From Okibacterium fritillariae (GTDB lineage Bacteria; Actinomycetota; Actinomycetes; Actinomycetales; Microbacteriaceae), in NCBI RefSeq assembly GCF_900167575.1, contig NZ_FUZP01000001.1, positions 248,001 through 312,000 of the forward strand: a stretch of 64,000 nucleotides of DNA, in the 5' to 3' direction. Below, in pieces: positions 26,485-34,981 of this stretch. Made by a program: the position numbers and the translations under genes. Numbering within the stretch: position 1 is the stretch's first letter; each line of letters begins with the position of its first letter. The notes under the pieces are model-generated. The model made no database searches and was not told where the DNA came from. It was given only the letters and a program-made list of their open reading frames with translations.

Positions 26485-27599
26485 TTCGCGGCGGTCGGTG
26501 GTGCGGTCGGGGTGGCCGCACCACCGGAACGACCCACCGAGCTCTCGCGCACCGTGAGCTGCGGCGGGATGACGACCGTGCGGTGCAGGTGGTGCTCGCC
26601 GTTGTCGAGCTCGTCGAGCAGCAGCTGCATGCCCGAGCGCCCCATCTCGAACCCCGGCAGGTCGACGGTCGAGATCGGCACGGCGCTGCCATAGGCGGAC
26701 TTGTTGTCGTCACACGCGACGATCGCGACATCCGAGGGGATGTGGATGCCGGCGTCGAGCAGGCGTTGCATGAGCCCGAACGCGACGAGGTCGGCGGCCG
26801 TCACGACACCATCCGGGCGTTCGGATGCCGGGGCCGCCACGAGTCGCTCGCCGATGAGGTGCCCGTCGTCGACGCGCACGTCGGGGGAGTCGTAGTGCAC
26901 GAGGCTCACGCCGTCTCCCGCCTCAGCTACGGCCCGCTGCACGCCGCGCCACCGGCCGCCCACCGCGTAGCCGTCGATGGGGCCGCCCGCGAAGGCGATG
27001 CGGCGGCGGCCGAGTTCGATCAGGTGCGTGGCGGCCAGATATCCGGCGGCCTCGTAGTCGGTGACGACCGTGCAGCTATCCTCGACGGCGCGCGGGTCGA
27101 TGTCGAGCAGGACGACGTGCTGGCCGGCGCGGCGGGCGTCCGAGAGCCCCGAGACGTCGTTGCCCACGGCCGTGAGCAGGGTGCCCGCGACCTGTTCCTG
27201 CGCGAAGTGGTCGAGATAGGCGCGCTGCTTCTCGGCGCGCACATCGGAGTTGGCGATCACGAGGTAGAAGCCCGCGCGCTCGGCCTCGGCCTCGGCACCC
27301 CGCGCCATATCGGCGAAGAGCGAGTTGGCGAGGTCGACGAGCACGAAGCCCACCGAGCTGCTGCTGCCCGCCGCGAGCGACCGGGCGGCTGAGTTGCGCA
27401 CGTAGCCCAGCTCGCTGATGGCAGCCTGCACCTTGCGCACCATGTCGGCGTCGACGTGGTTGGGGCGGTTCAGAACGTTCGACACCGTGCCCGTCGACAC
27501 CCCGGCCCGCGCGGCGACATCACTGATCGTCACCGAGGAGCGACGGCGCGGCCCCCTGATCGACCCACGCGCCGGATGATGAAGCGATTCATGAACCAT
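26481..27599 (-). CDS. LacI family repressor of the polysaccharide locus
   Basis: 372 residues from the ATG at 27599, which has only a distant GGAGAG; an in-frame GTG at 27533 would give 350 residues starting right at the helix-turn-helix VTISDVAARAGVSTGTVSNVL. The C-terminal domain is sugar-binding type. A site matching the operators at 20150 and 20260 lies at 27579-27592, over the start region, so autoregulation is likely. Convergent to the GH78 gene with a 4-base overlap at the stops. The inducer is probably a rhamnose- or galactose-containing oligosaccharide. Confidence 0.9.
   Translation of the reverse strand: MVHESLHHPARGSIRGPRRRSSVTISDVAARAGVSTGTVSNVLNRPNHVDADMVRKVQAAISELGYVRNSAARSLAAGSSSSVGFVLVDLANSLFADMARGAEAEAERAGFYLVIANSDVRAEKQRAYLDHFAQEQVAGTLLTAVGNDVSGLSDARRAGQHVVLLDIDPRAVEDSCTVVTDYEAAGYLAATHLIELGRRRIAFAGGPIDGYAVGGRWRGVQRAVAEAGDGVSLVHYDSPDVRVDDGHLIGERLVAAPASERPDGVVTAADLVAFGLMQRLLDAGIHIPSDVAIVACDDNKSAYGSAVPISTVDLPGFEMGRSGMQLLLDELDNGEHHLHRTVVIPPQLTVRESSVGRSGGAATPTAPPTAAN
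27579..27592. promoter_or_regulatory. LacI-type operator 3, at the regulator's own start
   Basis: ATGAAGCGATTCAT, a near-palindrome with core TGAAGCGATTCA matching the two sites 7 kb away. It lies inside the reading frame if translation starts at 27599 and upstream of it if GTG 27533 is used. Confidence 0.65.
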
Positions 27600-27620
27600 C
27601 CAGCCATGCTACTCTCCAGC

Positions 27621-28097
27621 TCAGCTTTGGGGCACGCGGGCGGAGCGCGGCGGGTCGAAGCGCGCGCCTTCCGGGTCCGGGCGCGTCACCGTGAGCACGA
27701 AGAGGGCTACCCAGCCGAGGATCGGGATGAAGCCGATGAAGAACCAGGCGCCGCTGTGGTCGGTGTCGTGGATGCGGCGCCACAGGAGCGCCAGGCTCGG
27801 AACGATCGTCAGCGCCCAGAACGTGAAGGCGATCGGGTTGGGCGCCGTGATCGAGAGGCCGAAGGGCAGGGACTCGAAGAAGGGGTCGACAGCGTCGCTG
27901 CGCCCGGTGAAGTTGCCGACGTTGTTGAGGATGCCGGTGACGATCCAGGAGGTCAGCATCCACCACCAGTATTCGCTGCGGCTGGCGCGGCCGCGGAAGA
28001 CGCCGTACTTCAAGAAGAAGCGTTTGATCGCGGCGAAGTAGGGCGCACGGTAGTACGGAAATGCGAGGGCGGGCTCAGGTCTCCGAGATGGGCTCAT
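27621..28097 (-). CDS. DUF805 family membrane protein
   Basis: 158 residues from ATG 28097. The family hallmark is visible: KRFFLKYGVFRGRASRSEYW at about 25-44 (W/F-rich), then four hydrophobic helices and the conserved RRIHDTDHSGAWFFI between helices. Inner membrane, function unknown in general. An upstream in-frame ATG at 28196 has no advantage in family comparison. Confidence 0.85.
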   Translation of the reverse strand: MSPSRRPEPALAFPYYRAPYFAAIKRFFLKYGVFRGRASRSEYWWWMLTSWIVTGILNNVGNFTGRSDAVDPFFESLPFGLSITAPNPIAFTFWALTIVPSLALLWRRIHDTDHSGAWFFIGFIPILGWVALFVLTVTRPDPEGARFDPPRSARVPQS

Positions 28098-28266
28098 GCT
28101 TCGATACTGGCGTCTTCCACCGTGATGAGCCAACCGTCGAAACGGTTTCTGGTCACGTGGGCCCGTAGGATCGTCGGCAGTGATCATCACGCGCATGTCC
28201 TAGGCCCCGCATCCTCCACTGCTGTTTTCGCACTCGTCAGGGATGTCGATCCGTTGTGCCAGAAAA

Positions 28267-28286
28267 CGGGTTCTCTCGAGAACCCG
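28267..28286. other. hairpin/palindrome upstream of pentapeptide-repeat gene
   Basis: Eight-bp stem CGGGTTCT/AGAACCCG with a CTCG tetraloop, 38 bases before the gene at 28324. No T run follows, so it is more likely an operator or a 5' leader hairpin than a terminator. Confidence 0.45.
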
Positions 28287-28323
28287 CACGGCCCACCACG
28301 TTGATCGATCCCTGGAGAATGTC

Positions 28324-29169
28324 ATGCCCATCCCCTCACGCGACGACCGTCGCTCACTTCTCGCCGCCGATTGCGCAAACTGTTTCGGCTTATGCTGCGT
28401 CGCCCTCTCGTTTACCCGCTCGGCCGACTTCGCGTTCGACAAGCCCGCGGGTGAACCCTGCGCCAACCTGCAGACGGACTTCGCCTGCGGCATCCATGAG
28501 CGCCTGCGCCCGTCGGGGTTTCGCGGGTGCACCGTTTTCGACTGTTCGGGCGCCGGCCAGAAAGTCTCGCGGGACATGTATGGCGGGGTGAGCTGGCGCG
28601 ACGACCCGGCCGTGCGCGCCGAGATGTTCGCCGTCTTTCCGGTGGTGCGTGACCTGCACGAGTTGCTGTGGTACCTCGCCGAAGCATCCGAGCTGTCTGT
28701 CGACGCGGCTCTGCGCGACGAGGTTGCCGCCGCATTCGCGAGCACGCGTGACCTGACCGACCTCGCGCCCGGCGATCTGCTAAGTCGCGATATCGAGCCG
28801 CTTCGGTCGCGCGTCGGCGAGATGCTCGGGCGCGTGAGCGAACAGGTGCGAGGCCAGCTCACGCCGCCGTGGACGCCCTCCGCAGTGACGCGCAAGGTGG
28901 GCCCACGCGCCGACCTGATGGGTGCCCGGTTCGCGGGGCGAGATCTGCGCGGTGCCAACCTGCGCGGATCCCTGCTCATCGCCGCCGACCTGCGGGGCAC
29001 CGATCTCACGGGCACCGACCTGCTGGGCGTCGACCTGCGCGACGCAATGCTCGACGGAGCCCGGCTCGACGGTGCCCTCTTCGTCACCCAACGCCAGCTC
29101 AACTCGGCGCGCGGCAGCTCCGCGACTGTGCTTCCCGCGTGGGCCGAGCGGCCGTCGCACTGGGGATGA
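28324..29169 (+). CDS. CxxCxxxCC-cluster and pentapeptide-repeat protein
   Basis: 281 residues, cytoplasmic. The N-terminus has CANCFGLCC (a YkgJ-type CxxCxxxCC cluster), then CANL, CGIH, CTVFDC, a set of Cys that could bind zinc or an iron-sulfur centre. Residues about 195-255 form pentapeptide repeats of A(D/N)LRG type (GARFAGRDLRGANLRGSLLI and on). The middle is helical. I recall proteins of this build in actinobacteria but no defined function; the pentapeptide part folds as a quadrilateral helix. Start ATG 28324 follows CTGGAGAA. Confidence 0.82.
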   Translation: MPIPSRDDRRSLLAADCANCFGLCCVALSFTRSADFAFDKPAGEPCANLQTDFACGIHERLRPSGFRGCTVFDCSGAGQKVSRDMYGGVSWRDDPAVRAEMFAVFPVVRDLHELLWYLAEASELSVDAALRDEVAAAFASTRDLTDLAPGDLLSRDIEPLRSRVGEMLGRVSEQVRGQLTPPWTPSAVTRKVGPRADLMGARFAGRDLRGANLRGSLLIAADLRGTDLTGTDLLGVDLRDAMLDGARLDGALFVTQRQLNSARGSSATVLPAWAERPSHWG

Positions 29170-29257
29170 TGTGAGCTCCCGTCGTTCCCCGCGCGGGTAT
29201 GGCCCAACCCCCAAAGACACATTTGACGGTGACGGCTCGGCGGGCGACGATTGCGGG

Positions 29258-29923
29258 ATGTCTTCCCTCGACGAATTGCGCGCGACCGCCCATCCGATCC
29301 GCCTGCGTTTGCTGTCGTTGCTCACCGGCGCGGCGATGAGCGCGGCGGAGGCCGGACGCGAGCTCGGCTACTCGCAGGCCACCGCGAGTTATCACCTGCG
29401 GGTTCTCGAGCGCGCCGGGCTCGTGCGGGTGGTCGAGACCGTGCGGCTGCGGGGCGGGGAGGCGAAACGGTATCGCCACGAATCCTCGGCCGAGCGCTTC
29501 CGCTTCGACGACGCTCAAGCGAGCGCGAGCGCGAGCGCGAGCGCGAGCGCGAATGGAGGTGCGGGCGTTGGCGCAGGTGCAGGCATCGGCGCGGCGGGGG
29601 CAGGCGACGGCACGAGCGGCGCGAACGGTGCAGTCCGAGTGAGGACTGTTGTGCCGAGTCCTGCCGCTTCGAGCGCCGAGGACCGCGCCGAGTATGTCGA
29701 GGCCCTCATTCACGAACTGCGTCGCCGCAACGCTCGCCGCGGCGACGGCCCGCAGGTCTCGACCGACGCCGAGCTCTGGGTCGACCCCGAAACCTGGCGC
29801 CGCGTCGTTCGTCACGTTGGGGATGCTTCCGCCCTCCTTCATGCGGCCGCGAAACCCCCGCGCACCCCGGGCACGCGGCCCGTGTCGATGACGGCGGCAC
29901 TCTTCCCGCTCAAGCGATCATGA
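29258..29923 (+). CDS. ArsR-type winged-helix regulator with low-complexity linker
   Basis: 221 residues. The N-terminal winged helix at about 5-75 reads HPIRLRLLSLLTG and AGRELGYSQATASYHLRVLE. A long flexible linker follows: alternating Ala-Ser encoded by five copies of a hexanucleotide (29521-29550), then a Gly/Ala stretch. The C-terminal part (about 145-221) is helical with ELWVDPETWRRVVRHVGDAS, as in ArsR-like regulators of MFS exporters. It overlaps the MFS gene by ATGA and probably regulates it. Confidence 0.87.
   Translation: MSSLDELRATAHPIRLRLLSLLTGAAMSAAEAGRELGYSQATASYHLRVLERAGLVRVVETVRLRGGEAKRYRHESSAERFRFDDAQASASASASASANGGAGVGAGAGIGAAGAGDGTSGANGAVRVRTVVPSPAASSAEDRAEYVEALIHELRRRNARRGDGPQVSTDAELWVDPETWRRVVRHVGDASALLHAAAKPPRTPGTRPVSMTAALFPLKRS
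29521..29550 (+). repeat. hexanucleotide microsatellite, five GAGCGC units
   Basis: Five perfect tandem copies of GAGCGC inside the ArsR-type gene, encoding alternating Ser-Ala. In-frame gain or loss of units would change linker length without a frameshift. Confidence 0.85.
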
Positions 29924-31287
29924 CGAACGAACCCCGGGCCGGGACCGGCACGAATTCGACGCACTTGTCCGCCGAATCGGGCCAGGGCGACCGCTGTCCG
30001 AGCGGTGACTCGAGCCCTATCGAGGCGCCGGCGGGCCGCCCCGACACCGCGGGCGACGGCCGCACCACGACGAACCCGCTCCGTCACGCCTCGTTCCGCT
30101 GGCTCCTGGCGGCTCGCACGACGAGCATCCTGGGCAACGCCATCGCGCCGATCGCCCTCGCGTTTGCCGTGCTCGACCTGACGGGTTCGGCCGCCGATCT
30201 CGGCCTCGTTGTGGCGGCGCGTTCCCTCGCCAACGTCGCGGTGCTGCTCTTCGGGGGTGTCATCGCCGACCGGCTTCCTCGTGACGTCGTGCTCGTCGGC
30301 ACCTCGCTGGCCGCCGCAGCAACGCAGGGGGTGATCGCGGCCCTGGTCATCACGGGCTCGGCGACCATCGCGTTGCTCGTGCTGCTCGGCGTGCTGAACG
30401 GAGCGGTCGCCGCCGTGAGCCTGCCGGCCTCGGCCGCCCTGGTGCCCGAGACGGTTCCGACCGACCTCTTGCGGCCGGCCAACGCCCTGCTCCGCCTCGG
30501 CCTCAACGGCGGCAGCATTGTGGGCGCCTCGGCCGGTGCGGGCCTCGTCGCCGTCGTGGGCCCCGGTTGGGGTCTCGCCATCGACGCGGCCGGTTTCGCC
30601 GTCGCCGGCCTGCTGTTCTTGCGGATGCGCCTGCCGCGCCGGCCTCGCGAAAAGGGTGCCGGTCGCCGCCCCTCGATGTTCGCCGACCTGCACGAGGGCT
30701 GGCGCGAATTCTCGAGCCGGCGCTGGGTGTGGATCGTCGTCGCCCAGTTCGCGGTGCTCAACGCCGCGTTCGTCGGGGCGACGACCATCCTCGGCCCGGT
30801 TGTGGCGGATGCCTCGTTCGGTCGCGCGGCCTGGGGTCTCGTCATAGCCGCGCAAACGGTCGGCCTGGCGGTGGGTGCCGTGATCGCCCTGCGCTGGCGG
30901 CCGCGCCGTGCCCTCGCGATCGGGGTCGCGCTCATGGCGGTCACGGCCGTGCCTGTCGCAGCGCTCGGCATCCTGCCGCACCTGCCCGTTCTGCTCGGCG
31001 CGTTCTTCCTGGGCGGCGTGGCCCTCGAAATCTTCGCCATCGCCTGGGACCAGTCCCTGCAAACCCGGATCCCGCGCGATGCCCTCTCCCGCGTGTACTC
31101 CTACGACATGGTCGGCTCGTTCGTCGCCATCCCGCTCGGCGAGGTTCTCGTCGGGCCGCTCGCGCATCTCGTCGGAACCGGCCCCACCCTGCTCGGCTGC
31201 GCCGCGATCATCGCGGCGGTCTCTGTGCTCGCCGCATGCAGTCGGAGCGTGCGCGGGGTGAGGCTCGAGAGAGGTCGTGCCGCGTAG
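29920..31287 (+). CDS. MFS transporter (drug exporter-like)
   Basis: 455 residues, 10-12 helices after a polar N-terminal tail of about 55 residues. Features of the enterobactin/macrolide exporter-type MFS: RHASFRWLLAARTTSILGNA, the loop GGVIADRLPRDVVL (motif A) between helices 2 and 3, and DQSLQTRIPRDALSRVYSYD in the second half. Translationally coupled to the ArsR regulator by ATGA overlap, so a substrate-responsive efflux pair is likely. Converges on the CGNR gene. Confidence 0.88.
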   Translation: MTNEPRAGTGTNSTHLSAESGQGDRCPSGDSSPIEAPAGRPDTAGDGRTTTNPLRHASFRWLLAARTTSILGNAIAPIALAFAVLDLTGSAADLGLVVAARSLANVAVLLFGGVIADRLPRDVVLVGTSLAAAATQGVIAALVITGSATIALLVLLGVLNGAVAAVSLPASAALVPETVPTDLLRPANALLRLGLNGGSIVGASAGAGLVAVVGPGWGLAIDAAGFAVAGLLFLRMRLPRRPREKGAGRRPSMFADLHEGWREFSSRRWVWIVVAQFAVLNAAFVGATTILGPVVADASFGRAAWGLVIAAQTVGLAVGAVIALRWRPRRALAIGVALMAVTAVPVAALGILPHLPVLLGAFFLGGVALEIFAIAWDQSLQTRIPRDALSRVYSYDMVGSFVAIPLGEVLVGPLAHLVGTGPTLLGCAAIIAAVSVLAACSRSVRGVRLERGRAA

Positions 31288-31297
31288 GCCGCGATCG

Positions 31298-31903
31298 TCA
31301 GCGGGCGCTCCGTTGCCTGGACTGGTGGCGGGCCACGCGGTTGCGGTTGCCGCATCCGGCCGCCGTGCACCACACCCGGTTGTGCCGCGGCGAGGTGTCG
31401 AGATAGACCCAGCCGCAGGCGTCGTCGGCGCACTGCCGGGCTGTCGAGAGATCACCCGTCAGCAGGTCGGCGGCGAGCAGGGCGATGCGGGCTCGGGGTG
31501 TCGCGAGCGTGAGGCCGAGTCGCCACTCCCAACGGTTGTCGGGCGAGTCGGCTTCGCGTTCCAGCCGGGCGGATGCGATAGCCCCGGCATATTCGGTGGA
31601 CAGAAGCTCGGCGGCGGTCTCTGATTGCTCGAATACGGCCGCGAAGATCGCCTCCCGCATCTCCTGGATGGCGCGGTGCTCGTGCGCGGCCACGTCGGGT
31701 TCGTGCGCGGCCGATCGCCGCAGCGCCGCGCAATCATGGGGCGACAGCAGCCCCATCTGCTCGCACCAGTCCACGACGTGGCCGTAGGAGCGCAGGGTGT
31801 CGATGAGTTTGGTCTCGCTGAAACGCCAATGCACTGTGTCGACGAGATCCAGAGCGTGATCGCCCGCGACCTGAGGGTAGGTGAACTCGGCGGCGGGCGA
31901 CAT
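31298..31903 (-). CDS. CGNR zinc-finger transcriptional regulator (ABATE domain)
   Basis: 201 residues. The N-terminal ABATE domain (ALDLVDTVHWRF onwards) is followed by the C-terminal CGNR zinc finger from about 157: CADDACGWVYLD, then VWCTAAGCGNRNRVARHQ with the four ligands. These regulators are specific to actinobacteria and relatives and probably sense a small molecule. The ATG at 31903 follows GAGGTC; it is divergent from an MFS transporter, its likely target, over the CTAATGC repeats at 31913-31967. Confidence 0.9.
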   Translation of the reverse strand: MSPAAEFTYPQVAGDHALDLVDTVHWRFSETKLIDTLRSYGHVVDWCEQMGLLSPHDCAALRRSAAHEPDVAAHEHRAIQEMREAIFAAVFEQSETAAELLSTEYAGAIASARLEREADSPDNRWEWRLGLTLATPRARIALLAADLLTGDLSTARQCADDACGWVYLDTSPRHNRVWCTAAGCGNRNRVARHQSRQRSAR

Positions 31904-31912
31904 GACCTCAAT

Positions 31913-31967
31913 CTAATGCCTTCCCAGGGCTTGTGGCATTAGTTCTCGATCTGCCAGGGTCTAATGC
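31913..31967. promoter_or_regulatory. CTAATGC repeat cluster between CGNR regulator and MFS gene
   Basis: CTAATGCC (31913-31920) and its inverse GGCATTAG (31935-31942), plus a third CTAATGC (31961-31967) touching the MFS start codon. They form a compact operator in the 64-base divergent promoter, probably bound by the CGNR protein. Confidence 0.65.
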
Positions 31968-33299
31968 ATGCAACCCGTTCCACCCATTAGCCGAGACCGG
32001 GCGGTGTCTCGCCCGACCCCGGCCGCCCCTCGCCGGCTCGGCCGCGACTTCTCCCGCTTCTGGACGGCGCAGGCGACCTCGGCCTTCGGCGCCCAGATCG
32101 GAGACCTGGCCCTCCCGCTTCTCGCCGTGCTCACCCTGGGGGCGAGCGCCGGCGAGGTCGGACTGCTCGCGGTGCTGCGCTGGCTCCCGTTCCTCTTGCT
32201 TGCCCTGCCGCTCGGCGTGCTGGTCGACCGACGTCGGCGCCGGCCGCTTCTCGTGGGCGCAGACATGGCTCGCGCCATCCTGACCGCGGTGATCGTCGTG
32301 CTTGCGGTGTGTGGGCTGCTCAACCTGGTGCTGCTCGGCGTGGTGGTCTTCTGCGTCGGAATCTTCACGGTGCTCTTCGAGGTGAGCTATCAGTCCTACC
32401 TGCCGGCTGTGGTCGGGCGACCCGGGCTCGAGCGAGCCAACGGGCGTCTGCAGGCCACGGCGTCGGCGGCGCAGGTGGGCGGGCCGGGGCTGGCGGGTCT
32501 GCTCGTGCAGGCGCTCGGCGCGCCCTGGGCCGTGCTCGCACACGCGCTCACCTACGGCGCCTCGGCGCTGGCCCTCATCGGCATCCGCACGCGGGAAGAG
32601 TCACCGACACCGACCGGCCGACGGTTCTGGCGCGACCTGGTCGACGGCTTGAATGTGGTCCGCGCCGACCCGATCCTCGTCTCGCTCGCCGGTTTCAGCG
32701 GCATCTACAACCTCTTCGCCCAGTGGATCATGGTGCTCTTCACCGTGCACGCCGTGCGCGATCTTGGGCTGGATGCCGGCGGCCTCGGCCTCGTGCTCAG
32801 CCTCGGTGCGGTGGGCGCCGTGCTGGGGGCGCTTGCCGCACCCCGTGCCGTGCGGCGCTGGGGTGCGGGCGTCGTTCTCGTCTCGTGCGCGGTCGCCGAA
32901 TGCCTCGCGCTCGCGGTCCTCCCGATTCTCGACCCGACCGCGCCGCAGCTCGTCATCATGAGCGCGCTCGTCGCGGCGTTCGCGGTCAACGGTGCGGGCA
33001 CAGCCCTCTCGAGCGTCGTGGCCCTCACCATCCGCCAGCTGCGCACACCCGACCGGGTGCTCGGCCGCGTCAACGCGACCCTGCGCTGGCTCACCTACGG
33101 CACGGTCGCGGTGGGCGCGGGCCTCGGCGGCCTCGCGGGTGAACTGTGGGGCACGCGGTTCGGCATCGCCATCGGATGCTCGGGGCTGCTGCTCGTGGTC
33201 CTCTGGGTCGCCCTCTCGCCACTTCGTTCCGTGCGTGACCCCCAGAGCCTCGACGTGACCGAGGCGCCGGCCGCGACATCCGCCGCCCCTCATGGGTAG
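31968..33299 (+). CDS. MFS transporter
   Basis: 443 residues, about 12 helices. It begins GRDFSRFWTAQATSAFGAQI with motif A-like GVLVDRRRRRPLLVGAD, and is of the same macrolide-efflux-like group as the gene at 29920 (FEVSYQSYLPAVV is a typical helix 4-5 element). The ATG is right at the CTAATGC repeat and has no ribosome site, so the message may be leaderless or the start may be slightly later. Divergent from the CGNR regulator. Confidence 0.88.
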   Translation: MQPVPPISRDRAVSRPTPAAPRRLGRDFSRFWTAQATSAFGAQIGDLALPLLAVLTLGASAGEVGLLAVLRWLPFLLLALPLGVLVDRRRRRPLLVGADMARAILTAVIVVLAVCGLLNLVLLGVVVFCVGIFTVLFEVSYQSYLPAVVGRPGLERANGRLQATASAAQVGGPGLAGLLVQALGAPWAVLAHALTYGASALALIGIRTREESPTPTGRRFWRDLVDGLNVVRADPILVSLAGFSGIYNLFAQWIMVLFTVHAVRDLGLDAGGLGLVLSLGAVGAVLGALAAPRAVRRWGAGVVLVSCAVAECLALAVLPILDPTAPQLVIMSALVAAFAVNGAGTALSSVVALTIRQLRTPDRVLGRVNATLRWLTYGTVAVGAGLGGLAGELWGTRFGIAIGCSGLLLVVLWVALSPLRSVRDPQSLDVTEAPAATSAAPHG

Positions 33300-33345
33300 G
33301 GCTCCCCATCGCCCGGGCCACGGGCATGCCGATAGGTTGAAGAAC

Positions 33346-33804
33346 ATGATGAAACTGCGACCCCTTGCCCTCACCGTGGCCGCGTGCGCCTCCCTCACGG
33401 CCCTCGTCGGATGCTCGTCCAGCTCGGCGCCGAGCGACGACACGTCCGCCGCCTCGTCGGCCCCCGAAACCTCCGCGGCCGCCGCGGGCGGTGACTTCTG
33501 CACCGCCTACGCCGACGCGGGCGGCACCCTCGCCACCCCCAGCAACTTCCAGGTCGGCCTGCCCGCCGACGAAACCATCTCCGATCTCTCGGGTCGCGTC
33601 GCCGTCATGGATGCGGTCACCCCACCCTCCGAGATCGAGTCGGCCTGGCAGTCCGCCCGTGGCCTCTACGCTGAAGGCGTCGAGATCGCCGAGGCCGTCC
33701 CCGACAAGAGCTCACCCGTCCTGGACTCCCGCATCTTCGCCATCGTCAAGGAACTCTCGGGCCCGACAGGCGACATCCGCGCCTACCTCGACGCCACCTG
33801 CTGA
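33346..33804 (+). CDS. small secreted lipoprotein
   Basis: 152 residues. N-terminus MMKLRPLALTVAACASLTAL with lipobox LVGC at about 20-23, then a Ser/Ala/Thr-rich tether and a helical domain with two Cys (FCTAYADAGG near the start, final residue Cys) that could form a disulfide. No recognised family; function unknown. Starts 46 bases after the MFS stop behind TTGAAGA. Confidence 0.75.
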   Translation: MMKLRPLALTVAACASLTALVGCSSSSAPSDDTSAASSAPETSAAAAGGDFCTAYADAGGTLATPSNFQVGLPADETISDLSGRVAVMDAVTPPSEIESAWQSARGLYAEGVEIAEAVPDKSSPVLDSRIFAIVKELSGPTGDIRAYLDATC

Positions 33805-33843
33805 GCGGTCGCCCCTGGTGTTTTCCAAACGGGAAACTAAAAA

Positions 33844-33875
33844 AGCAGCCCCCGACCGTTTGGTCGAGGGCTGCT
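33844..33875. terminator. terminator between convergent genes
   Basis: Fourteen-bp stem with one mismatch, AGCAGCCCCCGACC/GGTCGAGGGCTGCT, loop GTTT. The A run at 33838-33844 makes it a strong terminator for the minus-strand gene ending at 33894; it also follows the plus-strand lipoprotein. Confidence 0.85.
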
Positions 33876-33893
33876 CCTGAATGGGGTGTATAT

Positions 33894-34808
33894 CTACGGT
33901 TTGACGAAGACTTCGTCGGCTCCCATTCCGGGGCTGACACGAATAAGGACGCTCTCACCATCGGGGACGAGGAATGCGGTCGAGCCCGTTGCAGAGGCAC
34001 CGTTGAACAGTTCGTCGAGACCCATGCCGTCGTCGAGGATCGCGAGGTTGTCGAAGCTGTTGATGACGTTGCCGCCGCCCGTTACGAGGTCAAGGCTCAC
34101 GAACGCGGCGAAACCTGAATCATCCCCGGTGTAGGTGACCGTGTAGTTGACGATCTCGTAATGGGAGCCCGCGGGTGCCGCCTCGTTGAACGAGTTCGCC
34201 CCGACGGTCGCATTGCCGTCTGCGTTGTGCGAGTTGACGACGACGGTCCAGTCGTCGCTTTGAATAGTCGAGCCCAGGCCCACGGGGTTCTCTCGTGTTC
34301 CCGCTTCTTCTGCAGGCGCAGCATCTTCGACCGCTTCTTCCGGCGCCGCTGAACCCTCGACGACGGTTGTGTCGCCGCCGATCGCGTCATCGATCGCCAC
34401 CGCGACCACGCTGAAGAAGACGACAACTCCGACGATCGTTCCCACGATCGAAATGATGAGCCCGGCGACGCCCAGCCCCTTGCCTGTGCCTTTCAAGCAC
34501 AGTGACACGATGGAGAGGATGAATGCGATCGGAAGCAGAATCCAACCGACGATGAGTGCTCCGGGAATGCAGGCGAAGATGAAGCCCACGACCGAGACGA
34601 TCAGCGCTACGAGAGCCAGGATGTTTCGCCCGGACTTCGGCTCAGGTGCGGGCTGCTGACCATAAGGCTGCTGGCCGGGGCCCTGAGGGTATTGCTGCTG
34701 ACCGTTGGGCTGTTGGCCGTACGGCTGCTGTCCGTAAGGCTGCTGTGATTGGTTAAAAGGAACGGGCGGCACTGACTGCGAGCCCGCCCCCGGCTCTTGG
34801 TACGTCAT
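33894..34808 (-). CDS. membrane protein with Gln/Tyr/Pro-rich tail and DUF4352-like domain
   Basis: 304 residues from ATG 34808. The N-terminal 65 residues are repeats of QQPYGQQP, then two to three hydrophobic helices (about 75-145, with GVAGLIISIVGTIVGVVVFF). An acidic Ala/Glu linker precedes a C-terminal extracellular immunoglobulin-like domain of the DUF4352/TRF2-like kind (ENPVGLGSTIQSDDWTVVVN). Such proteins are common in actinobacteria, of unknown function, probably displayed outside the membrane. Confidence 0.82.
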   Translation of the reverse strand: MTYQEPGAGSQSVPPVPFNQSQQPYGQQPYGQQPNGQQQYPQGPGQQPYGQQPAPEPKSGRNILALVALIVSVVGFIFACIPGALIVGWILLPIAFILSIVSLCLKGTGKGLGVAGLIISIVGTIVGVVVFFSVVAVAIDDAIGGDTTVVEGSAAPEEAVEDAAPAEEAGTRENPVGLGSTIQSDDWTVVVNSHNADGNATVGANSFNEAAPAGSHYEIVNYTVTYTGDDSGFAAFVSLDLVTGGGNVINSFDNLAILDDGMGLDELFNGASATGSTAFLVPDGESVLIRVSPGMGADEVFVKP

Positions 34809-34981
34809 AGGCCGAGTCTGACATAACTCGAAACTCCCTCGGATGAGTTGGAGCACCCCCTTTATAGGGCCGTGAGCGCGCTCTCCGGATGCTGGTGGCT
34901 CGCGGCACCGATAGCGTGGATCCTGCTACAAACGCGCCCGCGCGCGGCACTCCGCATCGAACCCTCTGCCACACTGATGCC

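Noticed and set aside
29521-29550. CRISPR or mobile-element repeat
   Set aside because: Units are 6 bp, contiguous and in frame in a coding gene; no spacers and no Cas genes in the window.
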